This document shows positions 25,401 through 37,835 of a stretch of 64,000 nt of DNA, piece by piece. Position 1 is the first letter of the stretch, and every line of letters begins with the position of its first letter. This DNA is from Numida meleagris (Eukaryota > Chordata > Aves > Galliformes > Numididae): assembly GCF_002078875.1 (NCBI RefSeq), contig NC_034409.1, forward strand, positions 107,432,935 to 107,496,934, written 5' to 3'. The notes beneath the pieces were generated by a model, which saw only the letters and a list, made by a program, of their open reading frames with translations, did not search any database and was not told the origin of the DNA. Made by a program: the position numbers and the translations under genes.

Positions 25401-28400
25401 GGGTACAAATGCTGAGACATGATAATGAAACCATCTCCCATGTCTCCACAGCAGTGTAGCAGATGTTTTACTGCTGAAAAGCACACTTTCCTCCCACAGA
25501 TTCGAAAACAACATGGCTAGAGGAGCTTGATTTAGACTCTGAAGACATGCTGATTTTGTCCAGGAAGAAAATAGCTAAAAATCTTCATAAATTTATTCCT
25601 CTTTAGGAAATCCAGTCAAAGGTTTTACCTGGCAACACCTTTCAGGCAGCTGATGGGTAGAGCAATCCCTTAAAACAGTATGAGACCTTTGTTTTCTGGG
25701 CATCTCTGCTGTGCTGCTCACAATGAGTTTTGAAATGACCTGTGCTACTCAGAGCTGAGCTGTTACAAAGTAATTTCTGTGGGACTGGCTTCATTGGGGT
25801 TATTCCTATCTGGTTTTCTTTGCTTTACATTCATTTTATTAGGCCAAAAGCTGAAATATTTGTCTGTGTAACTTGAGAGGCCATCAGGATCAGGATGTCT
25901 AAGATAGAAAGAAGTCTATTCCTACCTACCCCTAGACCTCTGTACCCAACCTCTACTTCGTCTTTTCTTCATCAAGGTCCAGGGCCGTAATTGTGTGAGG
26001 GCAAAAACAAAAGAGAATAAACATGTTTGGAGGAAATAAACCAAATCATAACTATACCCAGTTCTCTGTCTCACATGCAGACTAGGGAAAACAGCAGACC
26101 TTTCCACTTTGGGGATGTTCAACTCTCTGTGGCCAGGCTGAGGTGGAAGGCGGAAATGAAAAACCAAAGAAATACAGCCCGTCAGGCCCGGGTTTTCCCT
26201 GGTGCTCACATAAGTCTGTCTCCTCCTGAATCTGAGGCCCTCATCTCCTTTCAGTGGTTGTGTGCCAGCTGGGGAACTCCCGCACCCCCAGAATTGTTCA
26301 TCTGAGGCATAGCTAGGGCAAACATTGTTTTACACTCATACCACCAGTGAGTGAAGTGCTTTTTACATTCACAGTTGTCAGGGTAATAAATACAATAAGG
26401 AAACGCAGAAGTATATTTCAAACAAAGCTTGCAGAATAAAGGAAAGGAGACCTCTGTAGCCTCCTAGGAGCAGGCACTTACTTCCAGACCCTGGTGCAAC
26501 AAGCACCATAAAAACATTTCCCATGACACTGGGAAACTTCACCCATCAGTGGAGACTGAAACGATACAGCCCTCAGATAGCTTGGTCTGGGAGAAATAAA
26601 TTTGATACATGTCAGACTGGGAAAGGGATTCAAACCATTTGTTATTCCTCTCAGGTTAAGCTAAGGCTCCAATTCAGTCCAGATTTCTGAATTATTTTGG
26701 CATAATTAAAGCCATGACATCTGATAAAACAATTATTTAGTAAACTATGGTCTACTACTAATTACAAAGATATTTTCTGAATCACGCAAAGCATGCAAGA
26801 TAAAACACTAAGAGCTTTAGATGGCCTTCCCTTTTAAGTCATGATGTAAGCTGGTTGTTCTATTCCTCAGACTGTCACGTGAAGCCCTGCCTAAAGCAGC
26901 TCCACCTTACCTTGGCTCACAAGTTCTGTCCTCACCACCAGAAGACTCTGGAACAACTCGCCAAATGCATTAACCCAGGGGAGACCTGCCACTGGGTAGC
27001 TGCTCTCTATTCAAGGGACATGCGTTTTGTGCATTACCAGGTACTGTCATTGGGTTTATTTAATTTTATGGGTCTGTAGTTAGAATATATCCTGTAGTCA
27101 TCTTGTTTTGTTTTGTTTTCCATGAAAAAAATCAGTACGTGCACAGTACAGTGTTTAAAATATATGGCTGTTTCAAATATCTCTTTGGGCTGGAAAAACT
27201 GTATTCTTGAGTCTACAGGAGATATGTTTACAGTTACCTGCTTGACCTGCATGTCAGCAAGATCCAATTCCAAACTGCAGCAGAAGAACTCGTCTTACAA
27301 TAAGCTATGAGAAAATAAAAGAGACAGGAAATGATGACCTTTGAACATTTGCTTGTCAAATGACAGCTCTGCAGTAAAATTCCATTCAGCAGAATTAATT
27401 TTTTTAATGTTCAACCATGATGAAAAAGGCACAGGTTAAACATCAGTGAGCAGGGCACAGTTCTCCCTGGTCAACTTCAGTTTACCGTACTCTTAGTTTA
27501 AAACAGTTAATATTTCTCTAGTTTTCATTTCCAGATTTAAACTACAGAACGATGAACAACTGCTATTTTTTTTAATCCAGATCAGTATATTGTTTTGTTT
27601 TGAATCACATATTTTGACTCGTCAGAGCTGCAAGTAATCACCGAAATATTGCATAATTCTTTTGCTATGTCTGCTTTCAAATATGCCACACTAGTTACAG
27701 GGAAAAAAGTAATATTATGAATACCACGTGCCTATTTTTACACTCACTGCTTATTCGTTGTTATCTGTCTGCTGAAGTACTAAGTCAGAGCAAGCTGTAG
27801 TGTGGGAAATGGTGCTAATGGCGGTGGCTGGTGCAGGTTTAGCACATGTTCCCTGCATATTGCAGCCCCTGCAGCCAGCTCCCAACCTGACCCAGCTCTG
27901 TCGTTCCACCAGACGCTGAGGGCTCTCTTCCAGTACAAGCCCCAGAATATTGACGAGCTCATGATCAATGCTGGGGACTTCATCTACGTCAACCCAACGC
28001 AGCAATCCGTTGTCAGTGAAGGCTGGGTCATCGGAACCTCGCACCAGACTGGGTGCAGGGGTTTTCTTCCTGAAAACTACACAGAGAGAGCCAACGAGTC
28101 AGACACATGGGTTAAGCACAGGTTGGTTGTGGTCCACTCCGCAGGTGCTGGGGTTTCATGGATGCTACTGGTTTTATGCAGCTGATGTTCCTCCTTGCTG
28201 CCAGCTGTGGGCTGCTGGGAGAGAGGTGGAGGTGAGGTGAGCAGAGGGTCCTCAGGGTCTGGGCGGGAAGACAAAATTTCTTAAGGGGAAATGATAGGAC
28301 ACATGCACTTGGAAACCTGGAATCCATCTGCTCAAAGGATGGCCTTTCTGTGCCCTTGAATAACCCAAACCACAGAATCACAGAATGGCTTGGGTTGGAA

Positions 28401-31400
28401 GGGACCCTAACTCCCACCCAGCTCCAACCCCTGCTGTGGGCAGAGTTGTCACCCACCAGCTCAGTCTGCTCAGGCCCCCATCCAGCCTGGCCTTGAACAC
28501 CTTCAGTGTTTCTTTTTTTATCTCATTTCAGGAGGTAGCAAAACCAACTTGAAATTAAATGAATTAAATCATGCAACGCTTACTCCACCACCTTGTGCTC
28601 ACCCTTGCTTTGTCAATTCAACCTGTATCAGCAGGCTTCTCACTGGCTTCCTGTGTGGCAAATGATTCTTGTAGATTAGAGCTATTTTTTCCATGCAAGA
28701 GGTGTAGATTTCATCTGTGCTAAGCCCTTAGAGGTGGAGAGGTGACAACCAGGTAGTTTTTCCTGCTTGAAGTTCAAACATCAGAAGAGTTACAACCAAT
28801 ATATGCCATCATATCATATAATTTTACTCTTATTTTTACTGGACAGATAAGAACTTGAACAAAGTGGTAAAATGGATTGTGTGTGTGTGTAAAAGATGTT
28901 GAATGGAAAATGGAATCTTGGTTGTCACATGCCTATGGACAAAATCCAGACTTAAAAATCCCTTCTATTTTTGTGTGCATCCATATGTTGTGTGTGCACT
29001 GCTTCTGTTTTTTTCTACAGGGAATATACTTTTGTGCCAGCTTCAAAATTTTTCACCCAAGCTGCAAATGAACCTAATGTTAGGCTGAATGGAGAAGTTC
29101 ATAATCCTGTTATGTCAATGAGTGTAACCAATGTTCTTTCACTTCAGGTAGTTGGGATTTTATTTCTCATCTTTGCCATGTAGTTGTGCAGATATGCGAT
29201 TACATAAAAGCATATATTAAATTTAATACTGTCTTCCTGGTTCTCCTTAACATTTTCATGTTATGTTGTAATGAATATATGTAGCATTGTGCATATGTTT
29301 ACAGTACCATATCTCATAAATATTTTGTAGTATATGTAATGTGGTATTACCCTTGCCATCTTTCACAAAACTTACTTTTGCAAGAGCCACGTGTCCTTCC
29401 ACCATCTCATGTGTGCTCTTTAATCCCTTATCTTGCTCAGATCTGTGGCAGAGTCACTGCTTGCCTGAGGAACACTTTTTGCAGATGTGCATGTCCTCAG
29501 TCTGGGCGTTTCCCCAGCCTCCGAGCTCCTCCCGAGCAGAATATCAAGACCACAAAACCTTAAACTCTGTTCTCATAGCAGTTAATCAGTGCCTTATGGC
29601 AGAAATGCAGCAGTATTTAACAAAATACATGAATATATATCTCATACCACTTCTTAAGAATTCCCTTCTCTGTTGCTGAAGATACACATCACTAACCTTG
29701 GTGTTGCAACAGTAATGCTGCAATGAGTTGCTCTTTTAAAAATTTTAAAGCTTTTGAGCTATTCTTCCTTATCTTTTCGTCTCTGTCTATGATCATTGTA
29801 AACTAACTACTCTGTAGTTAGAACATATTTGTAGCCCCATGCAGACTGAGGGAAAACATGGCCTCATATGAGACCTGGGCTCACTACTGACTTGGCCATA
29901 CACAGTTGGAAAAAAGTAAAATCTCTGTTTTCATTTGGAAAAAAGGATGAGATTGGTGTTAGAAAAGAATATTATGACTTAAATCTGCTAGCTACTTTCC
30001 CTTTTTGTTTATACCAACTATACAACACATACTAATATAACTCCTTCCCACAGTGGAATTAAAAGATTTATCAGCACTATCTTTCACTAGAATAAACACT
30101 GAATTTAAATATAACCTGTAGCCCATGAAGATCAGAGATATTCTTCATTTGCCTTCAACAGAGAGCTAGTCAGGGTCATTATCGTCCTAAATATGCTAAT
30201 CTGTTTTAGCAATTTCATTCTCTCCCCCGCTTTGCTTGTTATAAATCTCCTGAGACAGTCCTGCTGGTCCTTGCTCTATTGGACAGCATCCAGAAATACA
30301 GACTTTTCATGCAGGTTGTATATAGCATTGTAATGGAAAGCAATTTTTATATAGCTTTCTCAGAACACCAACCTGCGAAGAGGTGTGCTGGTGATGCGCC
30401 ATGGGGAGAGAGTTGATCAGGTCTTTGGGAAATCTTGGCTTCAACAGTGCTTAACTGCAGATGGTGAGTAAGATAATGGGAGGTTCTGAGCAAACTTGAG
30501 CCAAAACTTCTTTACCCCAGTAATAAGTAGAAGAGATTCAGGCTTCTACATGTAGATGTAAATGCTGACACAGAAGAGTGAATAATGATGCACAGTCAGA
30601 TACGACGCTTCTTTGACCTGCACCTAACCATCATTATGTCATAGAATCATAGAATCTTAGGATCCTTAGGGTTGGAAGGGGCCTTTAAAGGCCATCTAGT
30701 CCAAATCCCCTGCAATGAACAGGGACATGCACAGCTAGACCAGGTTGCTCAGAGCATGGTCCAGCCTGGCCTTCCTGTCCTTCTGTCCTTTATGTTTGTT
30801 TTGGATAAACACCACAGAACAAACAATGCTCTTGTACGATTCATACATGCCACTGACAGATGCACAAAACATAAAATCTCTACCATTAGTTACTCAAATG
30901 ACCTGGTTGAGTCTTATCAGACACCTCCAACTTCTGTGCTCAAGTCAGCAACATGATCTGTTGATCATCATATATCCCTAGCCAAACATAGAGAAGAAGA
31001 GCAAAAGCAAACTGTGGTGGAAATGACATTTCAGTACAGTAAGAGCTGAATTCTTGGCACTCTCTATGTCTCTCTCAAAAAAGTATTTGTGGTGAAGAAA
31101 ACTGATCCACAACAGGAGGTATGTGTTGGGAGGAAGAGTTAAGAAGGAAGCTTTACACTGAAAGACTTCTTTGCTGGAGATCTCCTAAATTATGTGTGTG
31201 AAACACATAGAGGATAATGAGAGTGGTAACTTCTTGTTTCATAATCAATTCAGTTCATTTTTCTTCAACAGAAATATTTTTATTTTCATTTTGGGATTGT
31301 TAAAGAATATTGATATCAAGAGGGTTTTTGTTTCATTTGAGTTCCATGAAGCCAAATTCTCATGATTTCTTGACCTCACAATCCTCCCTTCCTTTTGCTC

Positions 31401-34400
31401 CTTTGGAGCTTGCAGAAGAGGTGTTATTTTGTTAGGATTGATGATTTCCCAAGTCAGTGCTGTGAACTTAAAATGTGATCTCTTCGAGGTAATTAGTAGT
31501 CACTGGGGTTTTTAACAGGGCTCCAACTTGTTTTTATTTGCCAGCAGAGATATAATTCTGGGCTGAGAATTCAAAATGAATGGAGCCATTACAACGAAAG
31601 GCAGCCTGTGTGTTTTGTTGCTGCCTCCCTCACATCACAGCAAAATGTTCCACCTTGTTTTAGGAAAATACTACAGAGCAGACCTCAACTTTCCTTCCAC
31701 CCTACCGAAACGGAAGGACAGCGTGAAGCATTTTGAGCACGATCCTCCTTTATCTTCCTGTGGTGTTTTTCAGTCAAGACTTACAGGTAAGGTGGATAAT
31801 ATCCTACTGCAACTTGTTTGGGTTTGGGAAGCAATCTTTCATCATCTCGCAAAGATCACATTGGCTTAGTAGTAGAGAAACTTGCTAGCAGCATTCTTTG
31901 TGGTAACCATTCTTGATAGACGACTGCTGCAAGAAATTGTTCAACAGTAAAATAGAGAGCAAGGCTGACTGTTCATCTTGGAGACACAGTCTGCCAGTTC
32001 CTGGCCAAGAAAATTAAAAGAAGGAAACTGCAGCACTACCTGTGCCCTGCTGGACTTCTACAAGAGAGCAATGTCTCATGCACTTGTCACTGAGAGAAAG
32101 GGCTGGCTGGAGGACACAGCTTCATGGTCAGCAGACTGTGGTCAGCTCATCACAGATAAAACTTCCAGCTGGGTGTTATGGGTTAGTCTGATTCAGTTCA
32201 CTCACCAAAGTTATTTCTGCACCCTGAGAATGCACGTCTGATATTGACAACAGAAGTCTGGTGCAAATGCTTATCTGCTGTTTGCAGATTTTGACACACT
32301 CTTCTGTAATTACCTTTCCAACGCTTGGTTCAAACTTTTTTTACTGAAACGCTTTTGCAGTAGTTTCTCACTTATGGTGATTAGTGAAAAAGCACCTCAT
32401 ATCGCTGTTCCCATCAGGGGAAGCTCTGCTGGACCAGGAGGTGACAGTCAGCTATGTGTACTCATCTCCTGCCCTCCGCTGCATACAGACAGCCCAACAT
32501 GTGCTGCAAGGTAAGGCATAAAAAATGAAAACGTCTTTGTCAAACTTCCATTAAGTCTCTGGGTGTAGCCAACAGGAGCAGGGAGGTGATCATCCTTCTG
32601 TATTTGGCACTGATGAGGCCGCATCTCAATTACAGTGTTCAGATTTGGTCCCCTCGCTACAAGAATGACATTGAGGCCCTGGGGCATGTCCAGAGTAGGG
32701 CAGTGGAGCTGTGAGGGGTCTGGAGCACAAGTCTGATGAGGAGCAGCTGAGAGAACTGGGATTGTTCAGTCTGGAGAAGACGCTCAGGGGAGACCTTAGT
32801 ACTTTCTGCAACCACCTGAAAGGAGGCTGCGGAGAGGTCGGGGTCAACGTTTTCTCCCGAGTAACAGTGATAGGACAAGAAGTTGTGGTGATAGTGACCT
32901 CAAGCGTGCCAGGGGAGGTCCGGGTTGGATATTAGGAACAATTTCTTCTCAGAAAGAGTGGTCAGGTGCTGGAATAGGCTGCCCAGGGACTAGATGATCT
33001 TAGCGTTTTTTCTGACCTTAATGATTCTGTGATTCTGTGTGCAATTCCATGGTTATTTATTGCTGCATTTAAGCAGGGAAGGCAAGGCAGTTTTGTCTGG
33101 TAATACAGGCAGTAATAAACCTGCTGCCATGTGCACGATGTGAAGAGTATGATACCACTAACTCTAATACGCTCTTTAAAGTGGACTCTGATGTTATATG
33201 AAACTAAAGCATTTCACATAAGGTTAAACTCAGCAGTAGGAGCCGCCAACCAAATATGCACTGCTAGTTCTTTCAGAAAACTTCCTGAGCAAAAAAGCAG
33301 AAGTTCTCAGTGTTCTGAGAGATATTTGTCAGAATCATGGAAGATGGCTTTCTCCTCAGAAAGTTCACCTTTGCAAGCCAAAAGATTTTAGTTCCTTCAT
33401 ACTTCAAACCTCTTTCCTTCCTCCTCTTCTGTTCTCTCTTCTTCTTCTCACTGTTCCTTACCTCTCCCCTCCAATGGGTCTATCAAGGGTTCACAGTTCA
33501 TCATCATCTTTACATCAGCAGTAGAACAAGTGCACATTTCTTATGGGAAATGGTGCAACCCTGTAACCTCTTTAGAGAATAATAAACAAAAGAATGGATC
33601 TTTTTACAACAGAGTTAAATTTCTGATGCTGTAGAATGATTTATTGCCCCACACAGTGTCACTGAACAAAATGTTATATAAAAATGGTTAAAAAAACCTT
33701 TTCCTTTATAAAGTTTATATGGATTGAAACATTGCTGAGGTCTTCTGTTCACTTCTGTACTTTGAAGATATCACAAGAGAACTCCAGGAATAACAATAAT
33801 AATAGTAATATAGCTATAACATATTATAATAATAAAAATAGTGCAATTTTTTTGTGCCCTAACATTAGTCAGACAAGAATGTGTTGGCTTCATTTAAATA
33901 ACATCATCCTCTTTTGTTCAACAATAAGGTTGCTTGGTTAATGAAAATATTACAGCAAACAAGGTAGAATGTACTTCCCAAATGTAACACTTTGAGTGTA
34001 CCTTCTTCTTTTTAAGAAATACAGCTTGTCTTTGCAGGGCTTAAATTAGACCAAAAAGTCAAAATCAGGGTGGAACCAGGACTGTTTGAATGGACCAAGT
34101 GGGAAGCAAGCAGAGTGATTCCAAACTTTATGACTCTCGCGGAACTGACAGAGGCTTCCTACAACATAGATACAAGTTACAGGTAATTTCTCCGAATCTA
34201 GCTGTTAAAACCAGTTCTTCTTCCCCTGAGGTACTTCCTCCCTCTATATATGCCACAAACCATTACAGAGATTGCAAACAGTGGATGATGCTGATCAAAT
34301 TCAAGACTGCATGACCTGTTCCCAAAGATGCATAGTCTTCTCTCTTGTGGCAAGAGTCAACCTTGTTGCTCTAATATGGAGACAATATGGCCATTTTTAG

Positions 34401-37400
34401 AAATGTGCACACACCTGAAGCTTGCATACGGCATCAGCCTTGCTCTTGTGCTGCTTTTGTATCCATGGGTTGAGAGAGATGGCCCCAACACAAGCCAGCT
34501 GTCCTTGTGATCTGGGGGGAGGCAGCAGGACAGCAGCGCTTTGCTTTAATTGATGCTCATGCCAAATCCAGTCAGGGAGGGTGTTGTTATGTTCTGAGTT
34601 GCACTATGCTCAGCAAGGATTTTTTGGGGCCCCCACAGCTCAGAAAGGGGAGTGATGCTGTTTCTGAGCACTTGAAAACCACAGAGGAGCAGGAAATGAT
34701 TGGTCTCCAATTCACCCAGCTGCTCACTGTGCTCTCTGGGGCTGCTCTGTGTATGCAGTGCACAGCCAGCTCCAGGAAATTGCTCAGCTAATAAAAGTGA
34801 GCATGTCTGAGGTTTCCCACCTGTGTAAAAGAGAAGTGAAGAAACTTCTCAGCTCATAACATATTTCTTACAGCCAGGTGAGCATCTTCATTTTAAACTT
34901 CGTGAAAGAACAAAAGCTTTCCTTTTCTTGGGTCGTAGTTCATTCTGAAGTTTTTCATTAATTTTTTTCAGTATGAGGTCACTTGTCTCAAATTTCCACC
35001 CAGGACAAGATGCAGACGAGGAACAGTGGGAAGTGCAGAGGAAAGCTCTGCAGCAGTGCCTAATGCAGCCTTTAGGGCCCTCACAGCTCACTCAGGTCCA
35101 GGCAAAAGCAGAGAGGATGAATCGTAACCCTGCACATTTGATGCCACTTTCTTCCTGTCATGTACAGAGTTCAAAATCCTCTGGTTGCAGGGGTAGTTTT
35201 ACCATGTTCACTCACTCCAAGGGACATCCTTCACCTGGGTCAAGTCTCAGACTGTTCCATCAGCAGATTTAACCTGGCCAGAATTAATATTAGCTATGAT
35301 TAACAATTTAGCATGGGCCTGCCACATGGTTTTACCATTTATTTTCTACTTCTGCAGTTTGTGCTCCTATAATGTACCAAGGACTCACCAGTAAAAGTAC
35401 ACTTTGATATCAAACCTTACTACAAGATATTAATCTAATCTCCCTCCTGTCTATTCACTGAATAAGGAGACTATCAAATCAGCAGGGCAGTTGTTTGTAG
35501 AAAGAAATAAACATTCTGGATTGTGTCACAGCAGGTGGCTAATCTTATAATCACAGCCATGGCTGTGAACATCTCCAGCTCTCAGATTCAGAGGATGATA
35601 TGAAAAATAGGAAGTGAATTTGAGGAGGTTGAATTCTGTTGCCAAGAATCCCTAATTTAAGCATCACTGAAGTGGGTAAATTTCAAAAGCAAGCAGACTG
35701 TTGAGAGGCAGGAAATCACTGTTGACCTGCTGACTATTTTGCTAGTCCCACAGCCCTGGGGAGGCTGGTAGGGCTCTCATCATTGGGAATTTGGCCTCCC
35801 CAGCCTCCTACCCTTGTCACCACCAGCCATAGTGCATCAAGGCACGGTAGGCTCTGCCACCTTCTCCCAAGTATGGACAGAGATGCATCAAAGAAGCTCC
35901 TGAGGAACCTTGGGATGGATCTGCTTTAAACAACCTCCACCATAAACTAGATGTTTTATTAAAGCATGGTTTTCCCTTCATCTGGTGCTTTATGAACTAC
36001 AAGATGTAGGTATAATATTTAATGTGAATTGTTGAGGTATCAGTATGTCAGTCAAGTGAGGGGATAAACCCACATCCTCTTAACGAAGTGCCTCCTCTCC
36101 GGTGTGCTCATTCATTCATCTAGATTAACACGTATTTGTGACTGTATTGTCAGGGGAAACATCCCACTCTCTTCTCTGGTGCCGTCAGAAAGTTATGAAG
36201 AATATGTAAGCAGAAGCTCTGCAGCTATAAAAGAGATCGTCACTGCCTGCCCCAACAAAGGTAAAGGTTTCAGATCTTTGTATATTCTGTCAGAAACTTT
36301 CAGTATCAGGAACAGGCAAGGGTTTGTCAACAGAAGCACATTTATCATGGGTTGTTTGTATTGCACGGAGTTCAATGTAGACTTGTAGTTCTTGGCCTGG
36401 CCTGTACTAAGTCAGAATAAATACAATATATAGAACAGAAAAGAAAAAGCAAAATTAAACAGAAGACAGTACAAAATTACAAGAGTATATACTTTGATCA
36501 TTCTACTTGTACCTAGGGATGCAGATCAGCATAAGAAAATTACTTTTCTGGAAAGCTGTTTGCTTAGCAAATACTTTTTCTCACTAGCTGGCATGTCTAC
36601 AACACATTATACTTTTTCTGACCAGCACAGTGCACCCTGCCACATTACCAAAGATGCCTGCAAAGTCAGACAGCCCCCTACCAACCTTTCTTTTCTTACT
36701 ATGGTGTTTCAGGTGTCATCCTCATCGTGGGGCATGGCTCCTCCTTGGCATCTTTTACCCGCCCTCTGGTAGGACTCCCTGCCAGAGAGAGCAGTGACTT
36801 TGCCCAGGTGGTCCGAAAGGTAAGAAGACTTTCTATTCAGCAGGAAGCTTTCTGTGTGTGTTCCTATACTTTCAGTATGGAGCTTTCTTAGGCAGTGAGA
36901 CTTGTGTAACTGCATGTCAATACTAATGACGTTATCTCTCTCGGTACAAAGGGAATCTTGTGTAGTTTCAGCATAGAACTAGTGGTCAAGAGAAGCATTT
37001 TGTCCTCTTAAACAGCATGTTAGGAGATTTTCATTCAACCTCCATGCAAAGTCAGTAGGTAGTCAGGTAGCACCTACACATGAAAGGTGCATGGAAACTT
37101 CTCGCTCTGGCACGAGCCTCCTAACTAGAGAGTGGGATTAAGAGCCTTCCCTCTCCTCCTCATAGTGTTATGAGCACAAACTGCAGCTATATTCAGTAAG
37201 TTACTTTTTAAATTGTACATTTTTCAGGTCACTGCAAGTTCACAGCTTAAGTGCTCATCTACAGCATGAAGCGGAGAAGCCTTTTCTTGCCGGCTTCACA
37301 AGTGAGGCCTGTCCTTGAGACTTTGTTGTAGAGTTTTTTTGTTTGTTTTATTTGCATATCATCACCAGTGTCAGATTTTTTCACCCCGGTTTTCCTTATC

Positions 37401-37835
37401 ATCTGCCTTGGTATTACTGAGAGGAGAATTCAGTCTTTAGATGTATTTTTACTACCCACAGTTGATCCATAAGGAGTGAATACATCTTGGTTTTCAAATC
37501 CAAGTGTGAGCTCAGGGTGATGGCACAAGCTCAGCTATTCCACCACAGGCATCCAGCCTGTTTTCAATTTCTTTCAAAAGTGGAAAAATGTTCCAGGCTC
37601 TGTTTTCAGAATGGTTGCAGAATCTGCTCTTCTGTTCTACTGCAAAACCAAAGCAATGACCCTGCTGGTAACTCCTGCTTGTATCCTTCCTTCCTAGATC
37701 CCTTCGCTGGGCATGTGTTTCTGTGAAGAGCTCAAAGAGGAGAAGAAATGGCTGATGGTTAACCCTCCAGTGAAGACATTAACTCATGGAGCAAATGCAG
37801 CATTTAACTGGAGAAATAGTATCATGGAAGATTAG
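19343..37835 (+). CDS. UBASH3A: UBASH3A (STS-2/TULA), 14 coding exons
   Basis: Lymphocyte regulator of antigen-receptor signalling; it binds ubiquitin and CBL and has a histidine-phosphatase-fold C-terminal domain. Exons: 19343-19455, 23221-23274, 23831-24017, 25166-25364, 26871-27040, 27913-28121, 29021-29147, 30364-30463, 31664-31786, 32418-32510, 34038-34182, 36154-36260, 36713-36819, 37698-37835. All junctions are GT/AG and in phase, giving 623 aa, the length of the shorter human isoform. Domains: UBA (about 20-62), 2H-phosphoesterase-like region with H110-x-T and H196-x-T, SH3 (about 242-310), phosphoglycerate-mutase-like domain with R365-H366-G, R448 and second H550. Residues known to be essential to the phosphatase fold are present; mammalian UBASH3A has much weaker phosphatase activity than UBASH3B. 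Start context GAGGAGATGG is good. RSPH1 is convergent downstream. Confidence 0.97.
22341..22606 (+). mobile_element. CR1 LINE 3' fragment (diverged subfamily)
   Basis: Plus orientation. It begins with a decayed GTGACCAGTAATAGAACC block and ends with TTCTAACTTGGGATATTCTA followed by TCATTCTATGAA. It is more diverged than the other copies and lies in UBASH3A intron 1. Confidence 0.85.
23221..23274 (+). CDS. UBASH3A: UBASH3A exon 2 (UBA domain)
   Basis: A 54-nt exon encoding [18 protein letters not shown], the central UBA helices. Acceptor TTTTTTTTCTAG, donor AATG|GTAAGC, phase 2 to 2. Too short to appear as a free ORF. Confidence 0.95.
23399..23420. repeat. (TTTG)n microsatellite
   Basis: About five tandem TTTG units in a UBASH3A intron. 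Confidence 0.8.
23831..24017 (+). CDS. UBASH3A: UBASH3A exon 3 (first HxT motif)
   Basis: Encodes [34 protein letters not shown] and HITLCDFFT. It joins the UBA domain to the 2H-phosphoesterase-like fold and carries its first H-x-T. Donor TTCACG|GTAAGG, phase 2 to 0. Confidence 0.97.
25166..25364 (+). CDS. UBASH3A: UBASH3A exon 4
   Basis: Encodes [34 protein letters not shown] and [14 protein letters not shown]. Acceptor TTTTCTTTCAG, donor GCAG|GTGGGA, phase 0 to 1. The frame stays open about 31 codons into the intron before a stop. Confidence 0.95.
26871..27040 (+). CDS. UBASH3A: UBASH3A exon 5 (second HxT motif)
   Basis: Encodes [18 protein letters not shown], the second H-x-T, and [14 protein letters not shown]. 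Acceptor TTCTATTCCTCAG, donor CCAG|GTACTG, phase 1 to 0. It joins exon 4 directly, as in the shorter human isoform. Confidence 0.96.
27913..28121 (+). CDS. UBASH3A: UBASH3A exon 6 (SH3 domain)
   Basis: Encodes a full SH3 domain: [39 protein letters not shown] and [16 protein letters not shown]. Acceptor GTTCCACCAG, donor CACAG|GTTGGT, phase 0 to 2. Confidence 0.97.
28371..28508 (-). mobile_element. CR1 LINE 3' fragment
   Basis: Minus orientation: CACAGAATCACAGAATGGCT, GGTTGGAAGGGACCC and CAGCCTGGCCTTGAACACC blocks. 5' truncated, in UBASH3A intron 6. Confidence 0.92.
29021..29147 (+). CDS. UBASH3A: UBASH3A exon 7 (linker)
   Basis: Encodes [36 protein letters not shown] and LQ, the variable linker between the SH3 and phosphatase domains. 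Acceptor TTTTTTTCTACAG, donor TTCAG|GTAGTT, phase 2 to 0. Confidence 0.9.
30364..30463 (+). CDS. UBASH3A: UBASH3A exon 8 (RHG catalytic motif)
   Basis: Encodes [20 protein letters not shown], with the nucleophilic histidine of the histidine-phosphatase fold in RHG. Acceptor AGCTTTCTCAG, donor GATG|GTGAGT, phase 0 to 1. Confidence 0.96.
30640..30780 (-). mobile_element. CR1 LINE 3' fragment
   Basis: Minus orientation: CATAGAATCATAGAATCTTA, GGTTGGAAGGGGCC and CAGCCTGGCCTTCC blocks, in UBASH3A intron 8. Confidence 0.9.
31664..31786 (+). CDS. UBASH3A: UBASH3A exon 9
   Basis: Encodes [19 protein letters not shown] and [17 protein letters not shown] of the phosphatase domain. Acceptor CCTTGTTTTAG, donor ACAG|GTAAGG, phase 1 to 1. 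Confidence 0.96.
32418..32510 (+). CDS. UBASH3A: UBASH3A exon 10
   Basis: Encodes [20 protein letters not shown] followed by [10 protein letters not shown]. The SSPALRC segment carries the second conserved arginine of the active site. Acceptor GTTCCCATCAG, donor CAAG|GTAAGG, phase 1 to 1. Confidence 0.96.
32566..33039 (+). mobile_element. CR1 LINE 3' fragment
   Basis: About 470 nt in plus orientation, from the GATCATCCTTCTGTATTTGG block through CTGAGAGAACTGGGATTGTT to the terminal GATTCTGTGATTCTGTGT. It lies just after exon 10, in UBASH3A intron 10. Confidence 0.93.
33790..33841. repeat. AAT-rich low-complexity tract
   Basis: Imperfect AAT/ATA units in UBASH3A intron 10, with no coding potential. 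Confidence 0.65.
34038..34182 (+). CDS. UBASH3A: UBASH3A exon 11
   Basis: Encodes [19 protein letters not shown] and [23 protein letters not shown] is a strongly conserved family motif. Acceptor GTCTTTGCAG, donor TACAG|GTAATT, phase 1 to 2. Confidence 0.96.
36154..36260 (+). CDS. UBASH3A: UBASH3A exon 12
   Basis: Encodes [20 protein letters not shown] and [12 protein letters not shown]. Acceptor GTATTGTCAG, donor AAAG|GTAAAG, phase 2 to 1. Confidence 0.94.
36713..36819 (+). CDS. UBASH3A: UBASH3A exon 13 (second catalytic His)
   Basis: Encodes [20 protein letters not shown] and [15 protein letters not shown]. The histidine in GHGSS is the second active-site histidine of the fold. Acceptor GGTGTTTCAG, donor AAAG|GTAAGA, phase 1 to 0. 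Confidence 0.96.
37698..37835 (+). CDS. UBASH3A: UBASH3A last coding exon
   Basis: Encodes [31 protein letters not shown] and a short tail to TAG at 37833-37835. Acceptor CCTTCCTAG. The conserved [14 protein letters not shown] block closes the phosphatase domain. Confidence 0.96.
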   Translation: MPSLGMCFCEELKEEKKWLMVNPPVKTLTHGANAAFNWRNSIMED

